A stretch of DNA of 7,110 nucleotides from Thermogutta sp. (GCA_012798155.1 JAAZNR010000700.1:1-7110); one strand, 5' to 3'. Counted from the first letter of the stretch, positions 1 to 5,642 are shown. Made by a program: numbers and translations. Notes: generated by a model not told the origin, from the sequence alone.

Positions 1-128
1 ATCCCGACACCTTGGCCGACTGGCTCAAGCCGTATTGCTCTCAACTGACCTTCGGCGAATTGACCGTCCACCATGGAATGATGAAGCGGACCGCCTACGT
101 CTCGGTCTTCGCGGAACGCAAGGGATGA
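1..128 (+). CDS. 3' end of an unidentified gene (C-terminal 41 residues)
   Basis: An open frame enters from the left edge (codons from base 3) and ends at TGA 126-128. It encodes 41 residues that start PDTLADWLKPYCSQL and end in RTAYVSVFAERKG. The composition (Trp, Tyr, His, mixed charge) looks like real protein rather than a shadow frame. A helix-like stretch is followed by two beta-like stretches, the last being TAYVSVFAE. Such an ending occurs in class I SAM-dependent methyltransferases among others, but this is only a shape resemblance and no motif is present, so no function is assigned. It converges on the minus-strand gene that ends at 153, with 24 bp between the stops and no clear terminator. 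Confidence 0.55.
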   Translation, partial: PDTLADWLKPYCSQLTFGELTVHHGMMKRTAYVSVFAERKG

Positions 129-152
129 AACCGCGGAATCGGGGCCGGCGGA

Positions 153-611
153 TCACAACTTCAGCCCCCGCAGCGGCCCGCGGAGCCCCTCCTTGGCCAA
201 CCGCTTGGCCTGGGGCGAGTTGGGAGTGACGGCGATCCGCCCGTCCGGGGCGATCCAATAATAGCCTCCTTGCTTTGTAAGATTCTGGAGAGCCTTCGCG
301 TTTTTATCGAGCCAGTCCCGAAGCCAGTTGAGCTTTTTCAAGACTTCATCCACATGAGTGGACGAGGCGGGATGAATCTCGATCCACAGGGCGACCTCCT
401 TCCCCTTTGGGGGACGAAAGCCGATGCCGTAATCCCATCGCGGCGAATCGGGAAAAGCCTTCTGCGTTGCGCCATCGAGGTCAACGCTTCCCGTCAGCCG
501 TCGAGGGTCATTGCACGACACACATCCGCTATGAGAACCCAGGGCGGCAAGGCCCCTTTGGTAAAGAGAGCGAAGCAGCGGGCAAGCTCGAACGGCTTGT
601 TCGAAGGTCAT
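153..611 (-). CDS. Small conserved-looking protein with a D...ExH core, partner of the upstream ATPase
   Basis: Protein of 152 residues of unknown function. Seen: a helical N-terminus; a CVSC pair (Cys30, Cys33); then WDYGIGF (Asp60), a strand ALWIEIHPASS with Glu78 and His80, a helix VDEVLKKLNWLRDWL (Lys92, Lys93), a strand YYWIAPDGRIAV and a basic tail ending RGPLRGLKL. The order Asp, then Glu-x-His in a strand, then Lys in the next helix resembles a PD-(D/E)xK nuclease core with His in place of the usual Lys; this is inference, not a family match. The ATG at 611 follows the ATPase stop by 27 nt, with a GGAG about 11 nt upstream, so the two genes are probably co-transcribed. It could equally be a non-enzymatic adaptor of the ATPase. 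The coding status is firm, the role is not. Confidence 0.8.
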   Translation of the reverse strand: MTFEQAVRACPLLRSLYQRGLAALGSHSGCVSCNDPRRLTGSVDLDGATQKAFPDSPRWDYGIGFRPPKGKEVALWIEIHPASSTHVDEVLKKLNWLRDWLDKNAKALQNLTKQGGYYWIAPDGRIAVTPNSPQAKRLAKEGLRGPLRGLKL

Positions 612-638
612 GGAAGGTGCTCCGGGGACCTCTTACGA

Positions 639-1850
639 TCACAGGCTCACGACTTGAGCAACGACCTCATTGACCTTGCCGCTGAATTCCGTCAGGCCTC
701 CCCAATCCGCCATGCCCTGCTTATTCGGATCCTCCCTATCGGCGCCCGGGTCCAACTCCGAAATATCGTGCACCGTGCCGTCCGGAGAGAAGTAGTAAAC
801 GCGAGTTTCCTTGGCCAAGGCGGCCTCCGCAACCTCCTTCATCGGCTGGGTCTTCTTTACGTCGAAGAGATCGAGCAGGCGGGTTGGTTCAGCCTTGTTC
901 TCCTTGAGTATGTTCATTGCCCAAACCAAATCCAGGATGTGCGGCGAATGGGTGGACAGGCAAACGCGGTAACCGCGCTCCAAGAGTTCCAACACGATCA
1001 AGAGGACCGTCGAAATCGCATTGGGGTGTAACGCCATTTCCGGTTCTTCGATAATCACCCCTCGCAGGCTTCCGCGTCTGGAAGTCTTGGAAGGCGGCAG
1101 CAGCCAATAAAGTCCCATCAAAAGCGGCACGAATTCTCGTTGGCCGGCCGACCAGGCCATAAAGGGAACGACCGCGTCGCGAGCTTCGTCTTTCAAGACC
1201 AAGCGTTTCTGCACGCCCAAACGATCCACCTCCAAGCGGAAGCCCGCAAAGACGTGCCGCGAAAGGAGATCGCGCAATTCGCTCTTGAGTCGATTCGGTT
1301 TGGGGAACAGATTGGGTGCCCGGCTGAACTCCTGCTCCATCAGCAGGCGAAACGTTTCGCTAAAATCTCGTATCGAGAAGGGGTCTTCGGCGGCGAAGGC
1401 TTGGAAGGGCCGCGGCCAGCCGTTGGCCAAAGAGAGGACTCGCTGGGCGGGAATGTAGAACACGCTCGCCTCGCGACTTCGGTGGCGGAGGGCGGCCCAC
1501 CTGCTCATGAGGTCCTCCGGCTTCTTCTCTTGGTTGCTGGGGTCCTCTTCCTTCTCCTCTTGGTTCACAAACACGGCGCTGGGCGGATCTTTTTTGTGCC
1601 ACACGCCACGCATCCCGCCTCCGAGATACACATCCAAAAATTCCGGCACGCCTCCGTGCCAGTCGATGCCGTGTTTCCGCAATTGATCGTGGATATAGCC
1701 GGTGTCCGCCGCCAACCTTAGGAATTGCAAAAAGATGCTCTTTCCGGTGGCCTGCGGACCGACCAAAACGGTCAAATCGCCCAAGCGGATATCCGCCTCG
1801 CGAATTTGCCCCACGTTCTCCAAACGTAGACGTTCAATTTCAATCGACAT
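639..1850 (-). CDS. AAA_21/ABC-type ATPase (SMC/RecF-like P-loop ATPase)
   Basis: Cytoplasmic ATPase of 403 residues. Seen: an N-terminal strand pair IEIERLRLENVGQI; Walker A GPQATGKS (residues 31-38); a Lys/Glu-rich insert (about 96-113); FYIPAQR (131-137); an ABC-signature-like SAGQ (234-237); Walker B VIIEEPEMALHP (265-276) with the Glu pair 268-269; and the switch STHSPHIL (299-306). This is the arrangement of stand-alone AAA_21/AAA_15 ATPases common in defence loci. No TOPRIM domain follows, so it is not an OLD nuclease by itself. I chose ATG 1850 over the in-frame TTG at 1910 because the family begins directly at the IEIERL strand; an AGGA lies about 8 nt before the ATG. It is the first gene of a unit with the D...ExH protein 27 nt downstream. 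ATPase class is confident; DNA repair, defence or signalling cannot be told apart. Confidence 0.88.
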   Translation of the reverse strand: MSIEIERLRLENVGQIREADIRLGDLTVLVGPQATGKSIFLQFLRLAADTGYIHDQLRKHGIDWHGGVPEFLDVYLGGGMRGVWHKKDPPSAVFVNQEEKEEDPSNQEKKPEDLMSRWAALRHRSREASVFYIPAQRVLSLANGWPRPFQAFAAEDPFSIRDFSETFRLLMEQEFSRAPNLFPKPNRLKSELRDLLSRHVFAGFRLEVDRLGVQKRLVLKDEARDAVVPFMAWSAGQREFVPLLMGLYWLLPPSKTSRRGSLRGVIIEEPEMALHPNAISTVLLIVLELLERGYRVCLSTHSPHILDLVWAMNILKENKAEPTRLLDLFDVKKTQPMKEVAEAALAKETRVYYFSPDGTVHDISELDPGADREDPNKQGMADWGGLTEFSGKVNEVVAQVVSL

Positions 1851-1983
1851 TACGAAGTCCTGGTCATTGGGCGAACGAGGGAAGTGTTCCAACTCCAATC
1901 GTTTCCTCAATCATGGATGGCTTTGTTGGGCTGAGCAAGCCCGCGAGTCCCTTCGACCCGAATGAGCGGAGCAAAACGGTTAA

Positions 1984-2013
1984 CGCCCCCGAGGCCGTGC
2001 GGCCCCGGAGGCG
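1984..2013 (-). terminator. Hairpin, possible terminator of the peroxidase gene
   Basis: Arms 1984-1996 and 2001-2013 pair over 13 positions with two mismatches (1988/2009 and 1992/2005), closed by the tetraloop GTGC. On the minus strand the hairpin is followed by TTAACCGTTTT, only a weak T-run. It lies about 107 nt beyond the peroxidase stop and before the ATPase start, so it could separate the two units. The structure is clear; the terminator role is inferred. Confidence 0.4.
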
Positions 2014-2032
2014 TCCTTCACACAATTCCTAG

Positions 2033-2073
2033 TCCGAGCGCGGGCTACGCATAGCCCGAGCGCCGGCTACGCA
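2033..2073. repeat. 22-nt tandem duplication with an internal inverted repeat
   Basis: Two 19-nt copies, 2033-2051 and 2055-2073, match at 17 positions and share CCGAGCGC and GGCTACGCA. Between and within them lies the perfect inverted repeat CGGGCTA-CGCA-TAGCCCG (2041-2058), extendable to a 10-bp stem with one mismatch. It sits 47-87 nt past the peroxidase stop. It may act as a second termination or 3'-end structure, or be one copy of a dispersed repeat. Confidence 0.6.
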
Positions 2074-2119
2074 ATGCGATCGGGTTCCGAAAGCGGCCAA
2101 GCCGTCATGCCGCGCCCAA

Positions 2120-3472
2120 CTACGGCAGTTGCGGCGGCTCCGTCATCGGGTACGTTCCCGACAATGCCTTCAGAAACTCCACGATGTCCTTCTGCTGCTC
2201 AGGCGTCAGTTTCGCCTCGCGGACGGTGTCGAACTCGACCGAGCGGTGCGGGTTGTCCTTGCCGCCGGCGGCCATCAGGGCCACGGCCTCCTCCAAGCCG
2301 GCGACGCTGCCGTCGTGGAAGTAAGGACCCGTATTCGCCACCTCACGCAGGCTGGGAACGCGGAAGGCGCCCATGTCGTAGTCCTCGCCGGTCACGGCCT
2401 TGCGTCCCTGGTCCGGCTTTTCCTTGTCCATGCCCACGCCCGCGTTGTAGTAGTCGTACGAGCTGAACAGCGGGGGCGTGTGGCAGTCCGCGCAGCCGGA
2501 GTTCTCGAACAGCTCCAAGCCGCGTTTTTGGGCATCGGTAAGGGCGTCCTCCTGTCCGGCCTTGAAGCGGTCGTAGGGCGAATCGCCGCTCAAAACCGTC
2601 CGTTCGAAGGCGGCCACGGCCTTGGCAAAACTCTCCGGCGTGACACCCGTCCCGAAGACCTTCTGGAACAGCTCGCGGTACTGCGGGACGGCGTCCAGAT
2701 TCTGCATCATGCCTTCCATCGTATTACCCATTTCGATGGGATTAGCGACCGGTCCGAGGGCTTGATCCTCGAGCGTGGCCGCGCGGCCGTCCCAAAACTG
2801 CGCCGCCGCGTAGGCCGCGTTGATCACCGTGGGGGCGTTGCGATCGCCGATCTGATCGTGAATGCCCTTGCTGGTGGGGGTGTGCTCGGCCCAAGCCATC
2901 TGCGGGTCATGGCAGGTCGCGCACGAGAGCGTGCCGTCCTTGCTCACCCGCTTATCGAAGAAGAGCATCTTGCCCAGCTCGATCTTTTCCACGGTCATCG
3001 GGTTATCGGCGGGGATTTCCAGCGGCGGCAAACCCAACGGAATCTTCAGCTCGTAGGGCGTTCCGGCGGGGGGCGTCTGGGCGGCCGACGATTCGGCGGG
3101 AGACGCCTCGGCGGCCGATTGAGCATTTCCGGCAGGTGCTTCCGCGGCGGGCGGAGTCATTTCGGGCTGCGCGGCCGGTTCCGCCGCGGGTTGAGCCTCG
3201 GCGGCAGGCCCCGGCTTTTGTTGCTCGGCCGGTGCCGGTTCCGCGGGCGGAGCCGCCTCGCTCTCAACGGCCGGCGTCGCGCTCTCCGCGACCGGTTCGG
3301 CGGGCATTTCGGACTCGCTTTGCGTCGCCGTCGCCGCTGCTCCGTCATCGCTGCCCGTCGTGCTCGCCGGGGCTTCTTCGTCGGCGGGCGGTGTCGGGCA
3401 ACCCGTCGCAAACAGGATCAAGCCGCCCCCGATCAGAACCACTCCCAAGACATCGTGCCAGTGCGTCTTCAT
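2120..3472 (-). CDS. Di-heme cytochrome c peroxidase / MauG-family lipoprotein
   Basis: Protein of 450 residues expected to reduce H2O2 with electrons from c-type cytochromes in the periplasm. Residues 1-25 are a lipoprotein signal: hydrophobic VLGVVLIGGGLILFATG, then Cys25. Residues 26 to about 138 are a low-complexity Ala/Pro/Glu/Ser/Gln linker. The catalytic part (about 140-445) has two heme c sites, CATCH (184-188) and CADCH (327-331), the block FWDGRAATLEDQALGPVANPIEM, and FRVPSLREV (370-378) followed by PYFHDG. His205 and Glu247 are the likely counterparts of the active-site His and Glu known from bacterial CCPs, and Met400 in EAVALM is a candidate axial ligand; these are by motif position, not alignment. 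ATG 3472 is chosen over the in-frame GTG at 3529 because AAGGAGGT lies 6 nt upstream and the signal peptide then starts correctly. A MauG-like role other than peroxidase is possible. Confidence 0.95.
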   Translation of the reverse strand: MKTHWHDVLGVVLIGGGLILFATGCPTPPADEEAPASTTGSDDGAAATATQSESEMPAEPVAESATPAVESEAAPPAEPAPAEQQKPGPAAEAQPAAEPAAQPEMTPPAAEAPAGNAQSAAEASPAESSAAQTPPAGTPYELKIPLGLPPLEIPADNPMTVEKIELGKMLFFDKRVSKDGTLSCATCHDPQMAWAEHTPTSKGIHDQIGDRNAPTVINAAYAAAQFWDGRAATLEDQALGPVANPIEMGNTMEGMMQNLDAVPQYRELFQKVFGTGVTPESFAKAVAAFERTVLSGDSPYDRFKAGQEDALTDAQKRGLELFENSGCADCHTPPLFSSYDYYNAGVGMDKEKPDQGRKAVTGEDYDMGAFRVPSLREVANTGPYFHDGSVAGLEEAVALMAAGGKDNPHRSVEFDTVREAKLTPEQQKDIVEFLKALSGTYPMTEPPQLP

Positions 3473-3478
3473 CTCGCG

Positions 3479-3486
3479 ACCTCCTT
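3479..3486 (-). promoter_or_regulatory. Shine-Dalgarno site of the peroxidase gene
   Basis: On the minus strand AAGGAGGT ends 6 nt before ATG 3472. It is near-perfect and fixes the start at 3472 rather than at the GTG at 3529. Confidence 0.85.
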
Positions 3487-3797
3487 CGTAAGGGTCCCTC
3501 GGGCTTTCCTCGCAAAGGCAAGCCGCCACTCACCCCGCAGCGGCCGGCCCCCGTCCTTTTGCTACATAGGACAGCCCAAAACTACGTATAGTGTAGCGGT
3601 TCCCGATCGCGTCGCAAGCTACCTCCGAAAGTTTGGAGCCGCTTGCGTCCTATCCCATCGTCCCAATGCAATTGCCGGAACTGCAAATGGAAATGCCGAA
3701 TGTAAATGCCGGCACATGCGAAGGCGCGGAAGTAACCGTTCACGGGCACTATTCCCAGTCTTACGGGGAAGCCCGCAAAAATGGGACCGTCACCTGG

Positions 3798-3854
3798 GAC
3801 GTGAATGGGTCGGGTACAGACGTGAATGGGTCGGGTACAAATGGGTCGGATACA
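3798..3854. repeat. 21-nt tandem repeat, two perfect copies and one partial
   Basis: Copies 3798-3818 and 3819-3839 are identical. A 15-nt partial copy at 3840-3854 has one mismatch (GGATACA for GGGTACA). Core: GTGAATGGGTCGGGTACA. The 21-nt unit is a multiple of three and reads DVNGSGT in one plus-strand frame, but that frame has only a TTG start and no family resemblance, so I treat it as non-coding. Confidence 0.9.
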
Positions 3855-3884
3855 TTTTTCGGCTCGCCACGGTGCGAAGAGGGG

Positions 3885-3923
3885 TGACTGGGGGCTTCGC
3901 TACGCTGCGACCCCAGCCACCCG
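3885..3923. repeat. Hairpin head of composite repeat, copy 1
   Basis: GTG-A-CTGGGG (3885-3894, allowing one mismatch) pairs with CCCCAG-C-CAC (3911-3920) around the loop GCTTCGCTACGCTGCGA. The right arm runs into the first unit of the 35-nt array. A close copy is at 5476-5513. Perfect outer arms, near-identical loop and the same following sequence argue for one element that has spread. Confidence 0.7.
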
Positions 3924-4057
3924 GCCAAGGGCGTCAGACGATTTGTCCCAGCCACCCGGCCAAGGGCGTCAGACGATTTGTCCCGGCCACCCGGCCGAGG
4001 GCGTCACACGATTTGCCCCAGAAACCCGGCCAAGGGCGTGGGACTGGCGGATTCGCC
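3914..4057. repeat. Array of four 35-nt tandem repeats
   Basis: Units begin at 3914, 3949, 3984 and 4019, each 35 nt after the last. Units 1 and 2 are identical; unit 3 has a few substitutions (CGG for CAG, GAGG for AAGG, CACACG for CAGACG). Unit 4 is diverged, starting CAGAAACCCGGCC and losing the ACGATTTGTCC tail. The core is CCACCCGGCCAAGGGCGTC, then AGACGATTTGTCC. There are no spacers, so this is not CRISPR. Because 35 is not a multiple of three, successive units are read in different frames, which argues against coding. Confidence 0.9.
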
Positions 4058-4149
4058 CCGGCCGGCCGTTGACGCTGATCTCAGCCAGGACAGAGCGTGC
4101 CCCTCCATGGCGCTACGCTTTCAACCGCGCCGCCAATTCTTTTTCTTTC

Positions 4150-4176
4150 TCCGCGCCCTCTGCGCCCTCCGCGTTT
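4150..4176. repeat. 9-nt periodic element (TCCGCGCCC type)
   Basis: Three consecutive 9-mers: TCCGCGCCC, TCTGCGCCC and TCCGCGTTT, preceded by a pyrimidine run TTCTTTTTCTTTC. From memory this resembles the CTCTGCGCCTCTGCGTTT-type repeats scattered between genes in many environmental bacterial genomes. Function unknown. Confidence 0.6.
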
Positions 4177-4265
4177 CAAAGACAGCCTCTGCACCTTGGC
4201 GCTTCCGAATCTCCGCCTGCCGCGCCGGGTCTTCTGTCAAAGGGCGGCCGCGACGGAGCGCGTCC

Positions 4266-4318
4266 CTCCCGGGGCGGCGCGACGCCGGGAGTCCCCCCGG
4301 AAACGCCGAGAGTCGGCG
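4266..4318 (-). terminator. GC-rich hairpin cluster after the amidotransferase-like gene
   Basis: Directly past the stop (4332, minus strand) come CGCCGA-CTC-TCGGCG (4304-4318), a perfect 6-bp stem followed on the minus strand by TTT, and then CTCCCGG...CCGGGAG (4266-4291), a perfect 7-bp stem with a 12-nt loop. Position and structure suit transcription termination, though the T-run is short. Confidence 0.45.
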
Positions 4319-4331
4319 GAATCGCGGCGGC

Positions 4332-5105
4332 TCAGCGAACGAAATCCGCCTCTTGTTCTAGGTCGATCTCGTAACGATCGAGGCGGGGGGATACGGCGAC
4401 GAGACGACCCGCCGGAATCGGTTCCCAATTCATGCCGCCGACGGTCTCGGAGCCGACGAACACCGCGCGAACCTCCGCGAGGTCCATGCTTTCCAGCCGG
4501 ATGGGCGAGCCCCAGGCACTCCAGGGACGACCGGACTTTCCCGGATTCCACTCGGCGGCGTAGAGCGGCTGCCCGGTTCGGTAGGCGAAAATCCATCGCC
4601 CGTTGGAGAGCACGAACTGCATGGATTCCGACGAGATGGAGCGCAGCGCGTCGCGAATGCTGTCGACGATGTCGCGGGTCTTCTTGATGTTCTGAAGAAT
4701 CCAGTGGAAAAGGACTTCGGAATCCGTACCGCCCATCAGGGACGTATGATGGGCCTGTTCCAGTAGGCCCGCCAGAGCTTCCCGGTTCACCGTGCCGCAA
4801 TGCGCGAACATCCAATTGCGGTAGTGAAAGGGGTGCGAGTTTTCCGGGCGGGGGGCGGCATTTTCCTCACGGACATGGGCGATCAAGACGCGTGAATGGC
4901 AGGTGTGCGCCGGCGGTTCCGAGTCTTTCGCCTGCTGATCCGGCGTGGGATATTTGAACACGGCGGGACGCGACCCGTCATACCAGCCGATCCCCCAGCC
5001 CGAGGCCCCCGCGGAATGGGGCAAACCCTCCCCGCTCGCCGCCGGCTCCGCCCGCAAATGAACGTGGATCGGTTTTTGGGCAACCAGTCCTAACAAACGA
5101 GCCAT
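4332..5105 (-). CDS. Class II glutamine amidotransferase-like protein lacking the catalytic Cys
   Basis: Protein of 257 residues with the Ntn-type glutaminase (GATase type 2, YafJ/EgtC-like) fold. Seen: MARLLG at the start, GWGIGWY (36-42), HVR (77-79), NSHPF (89-93), FAHCGTVN (100-107), TDSE (127-130), and a C-terminal part with WIFAYRTGQPLYAAEW and a strand-rich tail. Known for the family: the mature protein starts with the nucleophile Cys2 (MCRLLG), and HNG supplies the oxyanion-hole Asn. Here Cys2 is Ala and that Asn is Cys103, so classical glutamine hydrolysis should be lost. The substrate-binding Arg79 and Asp128 remain. ATG 5105 is chosen because the family starts at this MxRLLG; an AAAGG lies about 10 nt upstream. 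An ATG at 5189 would add 28 hydrophilic residues. It may be a neofunctionalised hydrolase, a binding protein or a decaying copy; the intact 257-codon frame argues against decay. Confidence 0.88.
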   Translation of the reverse strand: MARLLGLVAQKPIHVHLRAEPAASGEGLPHSAGASGWGIGWYDGSRPAVFKYPTPDQQAKDSEPPAHTCHSRVLIAHVREENAAPRPENSHPFHYRNWMFAHCGTVNREALAGLLEQAHHTSLMGGTDSEVLFHWILQNIKKTRDIVDSIRDALRSISSESMQFVLSNGRWIFAYRTGQPLYAAEWNPGKSGRPWSAWGSPIRLESMDLAEVRAVFVGSETVGGMNWEPIPAGRLVAVSPRLDRYEIDLEQEADFVR

Positions 5106-5283
5106 TCGCTTTGAACCTTTCGCCGGCCAAAAAACACTGCCCTCCTCCGCATCCCGCGTCTTCTCACGATCGGTCGGAGTCGGATGCAACCAAACCCTGG
5201 ACCCTTGCGTCCCATTTTCTCCAACCGCGAAAACGTGGCCCGTTTGATGCGGCCGGCATGCGAAGCGCCCTTCCTATCCCTTA

Positions 5284-5312
5284 AGTATTGCCTTTTGGGC
5301 AAATAATTTCAA
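5284..5312 (-). promoter_or_regulatory. Sigma-70-like promoter with a dyad in the spacer, for the amidotransferase-like gene
   Basis: On the minus strand TTGAAA (5307-5312; 5 of 6 to the -35 consensus) is followed after 17 nt by AATACT (5284-5289; 4 of 6 to -10). The inverted repeat TTGCC-N5-GGCAA (5288-5302) overlaps the spacer and the edge of the -10 box, an operator-like position. Transcription would start near 5276, giving a leader of about 170 nt to ATG 5105. No regulator is identified. Confidence 0.45.
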
Positions 5313-5475
5313 ACGTATGGTCGTTGGCGTGTGCTAGCTCTGTCGAGGGGACTCCCCGGCATTCGCCCTCGTTGTTACGCACGAATTAAAGGCCCGCCTC
5401 CGTCTCAGAGCCGAAGAGTTCCCAGCAGGTAGCGAAGTCATGCATTCGTTGCAGTCCGATCCAGAGCGTCTGCGG

Positions 5476-5545
5476 CTGGGGGCTGCGCTCCGCTGCGACC
5501 CCAGCCACCCGGCTATTTTTCCCGGCCACCCGGCCGCAATTCGCC
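5476..5545. repeat. Composite repeat, copy 2 (hairpin plus short GGCCACCCGGCC units)
   Basis: CTGGGGGCTGCGCTCCGCTG (5476-5495) and the following GCGACCCCAGCCACCCGG match copy 1 at 3888-3924 with very few differences. The hairpin is GGCTGGGG (5474-5481) against CCCCAGCC (5499-5506). After it, CCCGGCCACCCGGCC (5521-5535) repeats the 35-nt-unit core once more, but the spacing is short (TATTTTT in place of the AAGGGCGTCAGACG part). It ends in ATTCGCC, as does copy 1 (4051-4057). Confidence 0.75.
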
Positions 5546-5642
5546 AATGGCAACTCCAAGATGTGGGTAACAACGGCGGCATTCGCCCGAGGCCGGCGGG
5601 TCCATTACGGGTGGCAAAACGGCCTCAGGCCATGGAAAGCGG

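Larger units (their letters stand above)
3473..4331. other. 859-bp gene-free, repeat-rich intergenic region
   Basis: No frame here has a credible ribosome binding site plus protein-like composition. From left to right: the peroxidase leader (3473 to about 3600), with no confident sigma-70 promoter; a stretch with near-repeats of AAATGCCG (about 3689-3712); a 21-nt tandem repeat (3798-3854); a hairpin plus 35-nt repeat array (3885 to about 4057); a 9-nt periodic element (4150-4176); and GC hairpins just past the amidotransferase-like gene (4266-4318). Both flanking genes are on the minus strand, so the region separates two transcription units. Confidence 0.7.

Noticed and set aside
129..180. 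Bidirectional terminator between the first two genes
   Set aside because: Only a 5-6-bp GGGGC/GCCCC pairing with a loop of about 19 nt can be drawn and there is no T-run.
1851..1910. N-terminal extension of the ATPase to the TTG at 1910
   Set aside because: The extra 20 residues are not protein-family-like and the ATG at 1850 begins exactly where the ATPase fold starts.
3473..3529. N-terminal extension of the peroxidase to the GTG at 3529
   Set aside because: A near-perfect Shine-Dalgarno site lies inside the extension and the lipoprotein signal peptide begins at ATG 3472.
3633..3887. Plus-strand frame of 84 codons covering the 21-nt repeat (DVNGSGT units)
   Set aside because: It has a TTG start with no ribosome binding site, no family resemblance, and ends at the hairpin element; the repeat explains the open frame.
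3914..4057. CRISPR array
   Set aside because: The 35-nt units are directly tandem with no unique spacers, and no cas gene is present.
2129..4072. Long plus-strand open frame (647 codons) opposite the peroxidase and through the repeats
   Set aside because: It is antisense to a clearly real gene, has an Arg/Gly/Val-biased composition typical of GC-rich shadow frames, and runs into non-coding repeats.
5106..5189. N-terminal extension of the amidotransferase-like protein to the ATG at 5189
   Set aside because: The extension is hydrophilic and unlike the family, which starts at MxRLLG. It is less firmly excluded than the others, because the missing Cys removes the need for an exposed residue 2.
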